Positions 45,601 through 52,700 of a stretch of 64,000 nt of DNA are shown here, piece after piece (position 1 is the stretch's first letter; each line of letters opens with the position of its first letter). Under the pieces are notes generated by a model that was given only the letters and a program-made list of their open reading frames with translations, was not told the DNA's origin and did not search any database. The position numbers and the translations under genes were made by a program. The stretch is from Hexactinellida sp. DTS-2022 (lineage: Eukaryota > Porifera > Hexactinellida): positions 682,001-746,000 of the forward strand of contig JAPNXP010000015.1 in assembly GCA_028753945.1 (NCBI GenBank), written 5' to 3'.

Positions 45601-48012
45601 CTCCTAATCCTGGTCTGATCCAATTTTCATACGCTTCTAATTCCGGTCTAATCCAATTTTCATACGCCTAGATCACAAATTAATATTACACACTGTTCTC
45701 TCTAATATATAAATAGCTGATTTGGACAAGTAAATGAGTGGACTATTAGAGAGAACAGACTGTGCGGTACCAGGAGAGGATTCCAAATTTACAATTTTAC
45801 AAAAATCATGCTCCAATTTCCAAAGGAGTGTCTCGCGCTCCTGGATAATTCCATGTATTGGTTAATAGTAATTCCGGATAAGGCGAACACATTTTGGTGT
45901 TCGTACTGTTGTAATTCATTATATAAAAACGATTTACATTCAAATTCCACATACAGAAATACCATAATTATGTCACTCAATCACGAGTTTGTAAGAATGG
46001 TACAAGTAGCTTTATAATTGAATGTCACAGTTGAGTTATTTGAAAACTATTCTTTCTGGATCACGGGCCAAAAATATGACCATTCTCAATCTCCAAAAAT
46101 GATGTACATACTAAGTCAGGGGTTAGCAAACTCGCCTTTTTAGGCCGGATTGCTTCTTTGGTGCGGCCGGTAGCAGCAATGCCTAAAAGGCTAAATGTTC
46201 TACCGAGGACAATTTTAAGGAATTTTCAACATTCTTAACTCCTGGAATTTTGTTTAGATTCTTTAATAGAAACTGTAGGATTGCCATGTAACTGACTATT
46301 TATTCTTAACAATTTAATTACACAAGTTTGCTAGGTAATTTTGTTCAATAAATGTGATGTAGTGATGCAATATTATTGTAATTAGTCAAAAAATCTGAGG
46401 GCAAGCGAAATTTCCCCAGACCCCCTTATAAGTTGCTCGCTTTGTTTATTGGGCAACTCATATTGACACATTTCTGGATCCGTTAGTGATACTTGTACGT
46501 ATAGTAAGGATATAAGGTTTCATAAGAAAAAACAAACAATTTTTTAGATGCGGCCGGTAATAATATGTCCTTACCTAAGTGTGGCCGTTATGCTGCAAAA
46601 CTTTGCGAACCCCTGTACCAAGTTAACACTGGCTTATCTCAATAGTAACGAGATGCTGGTGGCTACAGTACCAGAGATCCAGCGGACGAATCTATCAAAT
46701 GTTGTTCTCCTGTTGAAGTCTCTAGGAGTGCGAGACCTCCTCCAGTTCCACTTTATGGACCCTCCCCCCGAGGACAACATTCTCAGCTCCATGTACCAGC
46801 TGTGGGTCCTCGGGGCTCTCGACAACACTGGGGAGCTCACAGACCTGGGGAGACAGATGGCAGAGTTCCCTCTCGACCCCGCCCTCTCTAAGCTCCTAAT
46901 CGTATCTTCTGAGCTCGGCTGCTCCGAAGAAGCTCTGACAATTGTTTCAATGCTGTCTGTTCCGGCCATTTTCTACCGGCCCAAAGGCAGGGAAGAGGAG
47001 AGCGACCAAATTAGGGAAAAGTTCGCAGTGCCCGAGTCCGACCATCTAACCTACATGTTTGTGTATCAGCAGTGGAAGAAGCAGAACTGCTCCTCTTCTT
47101 GGTGCCACGATAACTTCATTCAGCCTAAATCTCTTAAAAAAGTGAGTTACAATCTTACATAATCTTACTCACTAGTTCTATTGCAAACAATGCCATACTA
47201 CATTGAATATTATGTCATATTATATTGAAAATATTACAAATTACTAATACCATAGGGAAATTATTGATTTATGCAACTTTCTATTCATTTTGTGGGTAGC
47301 TGCAGACTAAATGTATACTAACCAATTTTAAATAACAAGTACAGTTAACTCGGCTTAATTATTAAGGGTCAGTTTTGTTCCAGGGTAGTTTGACCCAATT
47401 AAGCGGAGAAACTGTACCTCTAATAAGTAAGGGGACCATTACATTACAAACTATGCTACTCTGTAGGTGAGAGAGGTCCGGGCCCAACTCAAAGACATTC
47501 TACTCCAGCAAAAGCTGCCTCTGACGAGCTGCAGCTTCGAGTGGGACATTATGCGCAAGTGCATATGTGCTGCTTACTTCCATCAAGCGGCTCGCATCAA
47601 GGGAGTAGGGGAGTATGTGAATATGAGGACAGGCATGCCCTGTCACCTGCATCCAACTAGCTCTCTCTACGGGATGGGATACACCCCAGATTACGTCATA
47701 TACCACGAGCTGCTGCTGACCTCTAAGGAGTACATGCAATGTGTGACCTCAGTGGACGGTAACTGGCTGGCTGAGCTCGGCGGAGTGTTCTACACAGTCA
47801 AGGAGTCTAGCTGGACTAGGATTCAGCAGCAGGAAGATAGCAAGCGTAAGAAAGGAGAGATGGAGAGTGAGATGCTACGCGCGAGGGAGAAACTTAAGAT
47901 GAACAAAGAACTGGAAGATAATATTACGAGAACGACAAGCGATAGGTTTAAGATAGCTACACCTGGAAAACTAGATGCTTCTTTGCAAAGGAAAACATAC
48001 CACACATTTTAA
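30617..48012 (+). CDS. DHX38: Pre-mRNA splicing helicase PRP16/DHX38 split by a 12.4-kb intron
   Basis: Exons 30617-31201, 31622-31996, 32237-32919, 33143-33428, 33820-34253, 46646-47141, 47467-48012. All junctions are GT..AG, phases agree, and the protein is 1134 aa. Prp16 is the DEAH ATPase that remodels the spliceosome before the second step. The N-terminus is RS/RE-rich; the helicase core has GETGSGKT (468-475), DEAH (565-568), [11 protein letters not shown] and [10 protein letters not shown], followed by the ratchet/OB region ([48 protein letters not shown]). Exon 5 ends LYTENAF plus AG, and exon 6 resumes with T AAC GAG ATG, restoring [18 protein letters not shown] exactly where human DHX38 continues. 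Intron 5 (34254-46645) harbours two minus-strand genes and two U1 snRNA genes. AATAAA lies at 48096. Confidence 0.92.
31213..31383. mobile_element. MITE family A, PRP16 intron 1
   Basis: 171 bp, flanked by TA. CAGTAGAACCTCGTTAGTAG at left and ACTAACGAAGTTCTACTG at right. It starts 11 bp after the splice donor. Confidence 0.85.
31440..31592. repeat. Dispersed repeat with TTTAGACGTATGGAAATTG motif, copy 1
   Basis: In PRP16 intron 1. It shares GATTTTTGGAAATTTTTTAA, TTAGTTTGTGATTTAGACGT and GGATTAGTAGCGTA with 62420-62615 and, inverted, 45595-45865. Confidence 0.65.
32060..32185. mobile_element. MITE family B, PRP16 intron 2
   Basis: TTTCATAATAGAGAGACTTC with core AATAAGCAAACTCAACTTCA and right end AACCAGACTTGACTG followed by TA. 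Left end truncated. Confidence 0.65.
33052..33127. mobile_element. MITE family A fragment, PRP16 intron 3
   Basis: Right half only: CCAGTTAATACGAATTCCGG through GTATTAACGAGTCTACTG, ending 15 bp before the exon 4 acceptor. Confidence 0.65.
33478..33636. mobile_element. MITE family A (diverged) plus C-tract, PRP16 intron 4
   Basis: TAGTAACCTCGTTAGTATGA at left and GTTGGTACTAACCAGGGTTT at right. A run of about 14 C follows at 33661-33674. Confidence 0.55.
34691..35719 (-). CDS. Homocysteine S-methyltransferase-domain protein (nested in PRP16 intron 5)
   Basis: Intronless, 342 aa, from ATG at 35719 down to TAA at 34691. The TIM-barrel methyltransferase family (BHMT, MMUM/YagD, HMT) transfers a methyl group to homocysteine using a Zn-bound thiolate. 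Motifs seen: [10 protein letters not shown] near the N-terminus, [34 protein letters not shown], the first Zn Cys in [10 protein letters not shown] and the CC pair in [10 protein letters not shown] near the C-terminus. The length and SIPP/NYATVP motifs are closer to the S-methylmethionine-type (HMT/YbgG) branch than to BHMT (about 400 aa). The frame is open upstream of the ATG by about 55 codons, but those codons lie in a repeat-rich promoter, so Met at 35719 is preferred. Transcribed opposite to its host gene. Confidence 0.9.
   Translation of the reverse strand: MATLVADPRTQQRGIRLILDGGMGVELTDSYPKVPDLHKLWSTAHLLHKPDYVVDLHKRYIHAGADVITTSNYATVPKYLENAGIRDRMLELVELSGRLAEQAVTAMREEGISRPISVAGSIPPLNYSYLGEKIEDMEAASLIYEEITKALSVYVHFYICETMSSLDEAIAALTGVMRVTDKPVWISLSLQDNDKCRLHSEEPLAEVLPVILDKFPDLLAVSLNCSNHGPISKGLDIVMEAVKGRKNIKYVCAYANNSDPLPDKETVNKFWSHVDSETDTPQKTRSLGVTEYRDIVRGWAEKGCSAVGGCCGVGPAFIAEISKDCFPKRAVQLVPPEFAEPQ
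35720..36410. other. Spacer between the methyltransferase and anoctamin genes (minus strand)
   Basis: Apart from the palindrome cluster this is plain AT-rich sequence. It must hold the 3' UTR of the anoctamin gene and the promoter of the methyltransferase. Confidence 0.5.
35804..35940. promoter_or_regulatory. Cluster of palindromes upstream of the methyltransferase gene
   Basis: Contains a perfect 24-bp palindrome at 35820-35843 (TTGGTGTAATCG and its mirror). Two ACACTGGTGTA palindromes and four GTAAGTRCGAA-type words follow, plus an inverted pair CGAATCAAT..ATTGATTCG. It lies 85-220 bp upstream of the start codon. It could be a regulatory array or the remnant of a small TIR element. Confidence 0.5.
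36411..43612 (-). CDS. ANO: Anoctamin (TMEM16) family membrane protein, 20 exons
   Basis: Exons in transcript order: 43570-43612, 43380-43435, 43258-43315, 42950-43113, 42544-42699, 42318-42481, 42087-42258, 41864-42032, 41711-41801, 41507-41660, 41037-41282, 40562-40834, 40106-40315, 39799-40045, 39420-39625, 39202-39362, 37549-37745, 37042-37285, 36880-36982, 36411-36623. The phases close to 1108 aa. Anoctamins are Ca2+-activated chloride channels or lipid scramblases. Family motifs: [51 protein letters not shown]-like [68 protein letters not shown] and [14 protein letters not shown]. Acidic and Asn residues of the Ca2+ site in helices 6-8 are retained ([17 protein letters not shown]). The loop before the last helix is enlarged and Cys-rich (exons 17-18). 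ATG 43612 has an in-frame TAA directly before it. The subtype is not assignable by eye. Confidence 0.92.
36667..36833. mobile_element. MITE family B, anoctamin last intron
   Basis: 167 bp between TA dinucleotides. CAGTCAGGTCTGCTTATTGT at left and AATAGAATAACCTGACTG at right; the best-preserved copy of this family here. Confidence 0.85.
37333..37493. mobile_element. MITE family A, anoctamin intron 17
   Basis: TTGTTAATACGAACACCAGG at left, GTATTAACGAGAGTCTACTG at right; the left terminus is eroded. Confidence 0.65.
37833..38990 (-). CDS. Orphan multi-pass membrane protein nested in anoctamin intron 16
   Basis: A single-exon frame of 385 aa (ATG at 38990, TAA at 37833) wholly inside the 1456-bp intron between anoctamin exons 16 (ends 39202) and 17 (starts 37745), on the same strand. 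It has about seven hydrophobic segments (for example [91 protein letters not shown]) with short charged loops, and N-glycosylation sites in the second extracellular loop (NYST, NISE). The C-terminal tail is basic then aromatic. The topology suggests a 7TM receptor-like protein, but I see no GPCR motif (DRY, NPxxY). Family unknown. It is not an anoctamin exon: no splice frame links it, and anoctamin sequence is complete without it. Confidence 0.7.
   Translation of the reverse strand: MVAIYTILGKVGAVTVVPYLLMMLFIFAYLASCKHRVWIKLKNVPFSTILSVDLSKVKQNLMIDSMVYNFLLTLSVLEFATNLFWVIREVYEFDIKHYNYSTNLNISEISISKQENATPIRFQFPLKYIYIILQNTLCPVMCLLLIVLRRAYINLPYKKWNRGYIIVILFRSVILFALFSFAQTVDFAKMLVFLFSFADVCVYLPSCKSFYILLKGRCIEARWHSTQSDYRSKRIIVIQYFYAQLITISGLLFVLVSYFILFIQTMLLIISHSEYAGVNELSIFPKFHVSSSATSVINSILYCSIGVQWIMTIILQLYLLMTYTMVCLAILVKLIRKRKQYKNVNNWATKSLMENYRNTFDTPYRNYEQRPPFIQAFRSHNNPVY
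39666..39781. mobile_element. TIR element CAGTAGAACCTACTATAACG, anoctamin intron 14
   Basis: 116 bp between TA dinucleotides. The right end GTAGCCGTTATTCCACTG mirrors the left. It fills most of a 173-bp intron. Confidence 0.8.
40353..40542. mobile_element. MITE family B, anoctamin intron 12
   Basis: Left end CAGTCAGGACTGCTTATTGT after TA; family core GAACAAGCCCTATGGTACCA and TTCGCTTATTATGAAGTCTC. Right terminus truncated near GTTCATAATAAAGAATG. Confidence 0.75.
41309..41459. mobile_element. MITE family C, anoctamin intron 10
   Basis: 151 bp with TA flanks. Left CAGTCGAAACCGGTTTATTC; right AAAAAACCGGTTTCAACTG. The cleanest copy of this family. Confidence 0.88.
42717..42869. mobile_element. 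TIR element CAGTAGAACTTAGTTAGTAC, anoctamin intron 4
   Basis: 153 bp with TA flanks. The right end GTACTAACTGAGTTCTACTG mirrors the left; a relative of family A with different interior. Confidence 0.85.
43613..44235. other. Spacer upstream of anoctamin
   Basis: Holds a partial family A fragment (about 43850-43920) and the CAGGGTTGCC element; otherwise promoter of the anoctamin gene on the minus strand. Confidence 0.45.
43949..44141. mobile_element. TIR element CAGGGTTGCCAATCCAATCG
   Basis: 193 bp in PRP16 intron 5. CAGGGTTGCCAATCCAATCG at left and TTTGGATTGGCAACCCTG at right. The interior is rich in ATCGATT words. No clear target duplication. Different superfamily from the CAGT/TA elements. 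Confidence 0.8.
44263..44427 (-). ncRNA. RNU1: U1 snRNA gene, copy 1
   Basis: 165 nt, read from 44427 to 44263. It begins AACTTACCTGG, carrying the 5' splice-site recognition sequence ACTTACCTG. Stem-loop II has the U1A-binding loop ATTGCACTCC; stem III has GCGATTTCCCCAAAATGGGG; the Sm site is AATTTTTG; the 3' stem is GGGGATCTGCGTTCGCGC then TAATCCCC. Human U1 is 164 nt with the same order. Loop I reads GATCAACAAGG where human has GATCACGAAGG, a change in the U1-70K loop. Located in PRP16 intron 5, antisense to PRP16. An 87-codon ORF across it is fortuitous. Confidence 0.95.
44428..44582 (-). promoter_or_regulatory. U1 copy 1 upstream region (shared arm)
   Basis: The 155 bp upstream of the U1 start are identical in both copies and should contain the proximal sequence element at about -55. 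The stretch around AACCTATGTTGAATTAACAG is the best-placed candidate. No TATA box at -25 is obvious, as expected for Pol II snRNA genes. Confidence 0.55.
45128..45282 (+). promoter_or_regulatory. U1 copy 2 upstream region (shared arm)
   Basis: Mirror image of 44428-44582. Together with the loop it makes an 855-bp divergent promoter region between the two U1 start sites. Confidence 0.55.
45283..45447 (+). ncRNA. RNU1: U1 snRNA gene, copy 2
   Basis: 165 nt on the plus strand, starting AACTTACCTGGCCCAGGAGA. Identical to copy 1 in all U1 landmarks. It is co-directional with, and lies inside, intron 5 of PRP16, but should be transcribed from its own promoter. A 3'-box-like AAACAAGAGA lies 6-15 nt after the end (45455 on). 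Confidence 0.95.
45448..46116. other. Spacer right of U1 copy 2
   Basis: Filled mainly by a dispersed repeat (45595-45865) and a family A fragment (45845-45905). No gene. Confidence 0.5.
45595..45865 (-). repeat. Dispersed repeat with TTTAGACGTATGGAAATTG motif, copy 2 (inverted)
   Basis: Contains ACGCTCCTAATCCTGGTCTG, two tandem TCTAATCCAATTTTCATACG units, a hairpin CTGTTCTCTCTAAT..ATTAGAGAGAACAG (45694-45762), and AGTGTCTCGCGCTCCTGGATAA shared with 62430. Confidence 0.65.
46117..46615. mobile_element. Non-autonomous hAT-type element with 8-bp target duplication
   Basis: 499 bp. The left end CAGGGGTTAGCAAACTCGCC is inverted at the right (AAAACTTTGCGAACCCCTG). The flanks TACTAAGT (46109-46116) and TACCAAGT (46616-46623) match at 7 of 8 bases, the hAT target-site length. 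It contains GCGGCCGGTA near both ends and no transposase frame. It lies 30 bp upstream of the PRP16 exon 6 acceptor. Confidence 0.85.
47342..47414. mobile_element. Short TIR element, PRP16 intron 6
   Basis: 73 bp with TA flanks. CAGTTAACTCGGCTTAATTA at left and CAATTAAGCGGAGAAACTG at right. Confidence 0.7.
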
Positions 48013-48179
48013 CATGCATTTATTTTGTCAGTAGATATAGATGTCAATATCATTCACTCAGGCACCACCTTGTATAATTATACTTGGAAATAATTAATAA
48101 ATTGCAATTCTACATATAATCGAGAAACTTTATTTAAAAACTAATTTCGTTTAGCTATTAATTGACAAACTGCCGTAGC

Positions 48180-49211
48180 ATGAGTTATCTTGATGATGTA
48201 AATGCTCTTTATAAAAATGAACACACCCTAACGACCACTTCAGACATTGATATGCCAAGTGTAGCAGACTATGGGATTCCTACTCAGCAAACGCAGTCAT
48301 TTATTGAATCATTTCAGAGTAACTTTATTTCCAAAGAACAACTTGAAAATCTAAATCCTTTCCAAAATATGTTCAATCAGTCATCCCTTTCCAACGCAGA
48401 ACACGATTCTGCGGTTTTTAAACCGCGGAGCCCTTGGGAGGATGAAAGTTATCATTTGGACAATTTTATACCGTTTTTAACAAAACCTAAGAAATTGAAA
48501 TTATCAAAAATTTCTGACAACTTTCCCACAAATTCTAACTCAAATGACCCTCAGGCAACACAATGTAATTATCAAGAACTCAAAGAATACGGCTTATTGG
48601 ATAAAGTTAAAGTATTTACAGAAGATGAGTCCAACTCGCACCAGACAACAACAGAAAACTCAATTCAGTATGAAGGCATGTCTCTTTTAGAGACTGCAAG
48701 AAAATTCTTAGACCAGAAATCATCTGTCAATTCAATTAAAAAAGAAGATCCCCCTAGATCCGAAGAGACAATTGAAGAAGAAGATGAAGCGCTATTTAAT
48801 AAGCAGAGACCCCGTTTATACCCTGGTTATAAGCCGGGGAAAAGTTTTGTCGATGAAATCAGTTCCAGAGAAGGAGCACCGAATTGCTACCCAGAGGTTG
48901 ACCTCACATCTCCCGATAGTTACAGCTTGCAACACATACACCTACTGACTCAACAGATTTATAACCTTATCGAGGGAGAAGCCGACAATAACAAAAGAGT
49001 TCAAGCCATTAAGGAATCGTACAAAGATTCAGATTTATGCGGTCTACAAGAAAACTTGGATTTTACACTACACCACAGTTTAAATGTAGTGATGGAATGC
49101 CATAATATTTGCCAGAGAGTTTGTAAATTAGAGGAGCATGCCTCTATACTAGCGCACATATTGGTGGAGACAGGTATTGTGAAAGCAGAGACAAATTCTG
49201 ATTCAGACTGA
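48180..49211 (+). CDS. Acidic orphan protein, intronless
   Basis: 343 aa from ATG 48180 to TGA 49209. The first 180 residues are polar and disordered with acidic tracts (TIEEEDEALF). A short conserved-looking segment RPRLYPGYKPGKSFVDEI is followed by a predicted helical C-terminal domain (about 245-325; SLQHIHLLTQQIYNLIEG, CHNICQRVCKLEEHASILAH). It ends AETNSDSD. No family recognised. The start is 168 bp after the PRP16 stop and 79 bp after that gene's AATAAA, so the promoter must be very short. Sustained open frame over 1 kb in AT-rich DNA makes it a real gene. Confidence 0.8.
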   Translation: MSYLDDVNALYKNEHTLTTTSDIDMPSVADYGIPTQQTQSFIESFQSNFISKEQLENLNPFQNMFNQSSLSNAEHDSAVFKPRSPWEDESYHLDNFIPFLTKPKKLKLSKISDNFPTNSNSNDPQATQCNYQELKEYGLLDKVKVFTEDESNSHQTTTENSIQYEGMSLLETARKFLDQKSSVNSIKKEDPPRSEETIEEEDEALFNKQRPRLYPGYKPGKSFVDEISSREGAPNCYPEVDLTSPDSYSLQHIHLLTQQIYNLIEGEADNNKRVQAIKESYKDSDLCGLQENLDFTLHHSLNVVMECHNICQRVCKLEEHASILAHILVETGIVKAETNSDSD

Positions 49212-49786
49212 GTTAAGTAGAATTAAATTAAATTTAAATACTAGACTATATTCTGTTAATGAAAAGGAATTATATACGTATAAGCATATTACACCTTGTG
49301 AACCTCTAAATAATAGAATAAATGGCCCTTATAAGTAATTAAAATATATACTAGATATTTAATTAATAATAGTTCCTTTCAGGAGGAGTAGGAAGTAAGA
49401 AGTTTATTTGAAATTATACGCCTTATGACGTTGTAGACAGTAAATACTAAATTTAATAATTGATTTCTAAATACTGAGGATAGTTGGCTATCTATTGATG
49501 TCACTCACAACAAATAAAACCTCAAATTGATAATGGAGAGTTGGTATTTTAACTAGTTTTCAATGGAAGCTACTGAAAGTTCAATTTCTCTGATTCTAAT
49601 ACTCAATACAAAAGCTTGCGAATCTCAGCTTATGCTTGTTTGGAATCTCAACCACCGTATGAACATGAACACGTAGTATAATAGGCTAAATAGTTGTATT
49701 ATTCATTCAATAGTTGTATTATACAAATATTAACATATCAGTACGTACACGTTATCAATTTCAATAAAAGAACTCGCTATAATACA
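49212..49786. other. Convergent 3' spacer
   Basis: Between the acidic orphan (plus) and alsin-like gene (minus), both of which end here. AT-rich, no recognisable element. Confidence 0.55.
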
Positions 49787-52700
49787 TTAGAGTCGACAGG
49801 GCAGTTTGTCAGGTGCTAGCATCATGTAGCATCCTTCTAGAAGGGTCAGTAGGAAACCGAATTCTCCTTGAGACAACTTCGGGTCCATAAATGTGTAAAT
49901 GTAGTGCAGTTCTGTGCTCAGTTTCTTTACACGCGCGTACACAATTACAATCTGGAAATATGGGATTATCACATCTGTGGTAAGCTCGTTGTTACAGTCT
50001 TTGAGGTTTTCTAGCATAGTGTTAACAGATCTCTTTATAATGTTAAGTTTGCCTTGAATAGTGTACTCCTGTGAAATGGTGGATAGCATTTGAGCGGGCT
50101 CCTTATACCAGTCGGGATCGAAAGGAATTGAATTAATCGAGAAGAGAGTCATTAAATCGTTACATCGCATGTAGGAGAGTAGAGAGACAGCCCTCTCGTA
50201 TTGGGAATCGTTCTTTCGTTGAAACAGTGAAAATAGAGTGAATAGTGTGTGGTAGATGCGGGGCATGAATAAATCTGAGAGAAAATAAACATCAATCATG
50301 TGAATATTATCCTCAATAAATTCTTGTGAAATCAACCCATGAAGGTTTGCCTTTTCATCAATCATGAATGGTGCAAATTTCTGAACAACTTCAGCTAATT
50401 TTTCAAGGAAAACTTTTGTATCTTGAATAGCGTGAGGCAGTAGATATTGAGAAGCCCCTATACCGGCATAGCTCTCGAAAATGACATCTTTAAGATCTTT
50501 GACAAGCTTCCCGAGGGGGTGAGTGCCAGAGGAGCAGTAGGTGTTCAACTGCTCAAATAAGTTCTTCTTAATTTCGTTAATAATTATTTGAGAATCAGTG
50601 AAACTGTTGGATTCTAGCAACATAAGCTCTTGGGAGGTCGAGGAGGAGGGGTTACAGGAACTGAATTCAAACGAACTGTCCGGCTCACTTTCCACTGTCG
50701 GAAGAGAGAGTTTAGAATTCGGAGATCTGGATGGAGTTGGGAGCTCTTCCTCAACAATTCGATCCGATTCAAAGTTGAAATTTAAAGAGTTAGTTCTTGT
50801 ACACTTCATTTTAATGACGCGTGTTGGAGAGGTGTCTGGCATGTTAAACTCTTCAGGATTTGATTTACATCTCAATCGTACACTTTCCCCATTCAACTCG
50901 AGATTTAAGCACCTCCTAATATCTTCATTAATTGGAGATGGGCTCTTCGATGCCGTTGTAACCGGGCCGACCATAATGTCAAATGAATGTTTCGTCGCTT
51001 TTACGACTCCATTGCTTCTGGATCTATTGATTCCGATTATTGTGTTTGATTTACTTGGAGCGCTTTGCGTGGATTTCGCAAAATTCAGTGTATTATTTCT
51101 TTTGAGAGTAGTCGAATCTTGGTCTTCCCTGGAGGCTCTCCTGTTCATCAATTTGCTGCGGGAAACAGGCTGGAGTGTGGGAGAATCGGAGTCCACCAGA
51201 TGCAGCGCTTGCTTGCACTTCTCAAACAAACTGCACCACTTAGCTTGAGAGGCCGCAGAGTATTTCAACGCTTTTCCTTCCCAACTTATAAAATCGAATC
51301 TGGTCGACTTCTTTGTTCCCCCCTGTTTCGAAATGAACCCATTTGTTAGTCTCAATTCAGACCCCACTCCAACCCACTCGCCCCACCTACCACTGAAAGT
51401 ACCAGAAATTACAATGTCATTATCCAGCCTCAACTCTCCTATACCATTCAACCCCATTGCACCACTCAACCAACCTTCATAAGACTTTCCTTGTCCGTTA
51501 ATAATGAACCCTCTCCCGGATAATACATTATCCCTGAACCTACAAGCACAGTACAGATCTCCAGTCGTTATGGTTAACCCCTGACCCTCTCTGACGTCAT
51601 CCTTCCACATTCCATGGTAGCTCTTCTCGGCATCAGTGGCGTTCTCGACACCATACCCGTTTCGCTTCCCATTTGCCCACTCCCCGATGTACATGCTGTA
51701 CTGGTTGTTACGCGTCAGAAGAAACCGCCCGTGTCCATGTCTCTGCCCTCTGCACCACTGACCCTCGTAATTGTCTCCATTGCCAAATAATATATTGCCG
51801 AATCCATGGTACAGGCCCTCTTCGAACTGGCCGTCGTAAACTTCCATGCGTTTCCCATGAATCCCATCAATCTCAGGTGTGGGAGAAGAGAGCTTGCCTC
51901 TCCCGTGATACAGCCCCTTCCTAAAGTGCCCCACGAATGCCTTCCCTTCTGGCCAGATAACCGTCCCCCTCCCATGCTGCTTGCCCTCTACCCAGGCGCC
52001 TGTGTACTTTGCAGACTGGTACTGTCCGCCAGCAAAGGTGTGCGACCCCTTCCGCACTGGAGGTGGCCAGAACAAACTGGATGCCACTCCAACGTGCTTG
52101 CTTGTTGATTCCTGTCGCGGCACGCCGAGATGGTCAATCGTGGCTTCGTTAATGGCTCTCACCCAATAGTCTCTATCGTCCTGACTGCAGCACTGCAGTA
52201 CGAGATGCACCTCTGGCGCGATCAGCTGGATCTGTAGACGGGACTCCGGCTTTGACTTGCTAGCATAAACCCACAGGAGCTCGAGTGGGATAATCTGAGC
52301 TTCGTAGTTCCCAAGGAAGTCAATCGTGAATTTCAATATTGAGTCCTGGAAAAGTACAAATCCAATAGAGTAACTGGACCATTTTGGTAAACTCAATTTT
52401 CTTTCCTTGCTAGTTAGCAAAATCAATTTCTTGATACTCTTTACTTCCAAACAGTTCAAGAGTTTAGAATGCTCGCTCCAAAACTTCCTGGTGACCTCCA
52501 CCTGGTTCTGCAGCTGTCGTTTCTTCTCGGTGAGTCGGGCTAGCTTGTCGCAGCACTGATTGAATTCCGCTTCTTCCCTCTCCATGTGTGTGTCAATGGA
52601 CATACTCAGCTCGTTGGATAGAACTACTATAGAGGCGCGCTCCTCATGTACAATCAGTAGCAGACAAGAGAGCTTGAGAGAGAGTATGCGACTGGAAATA

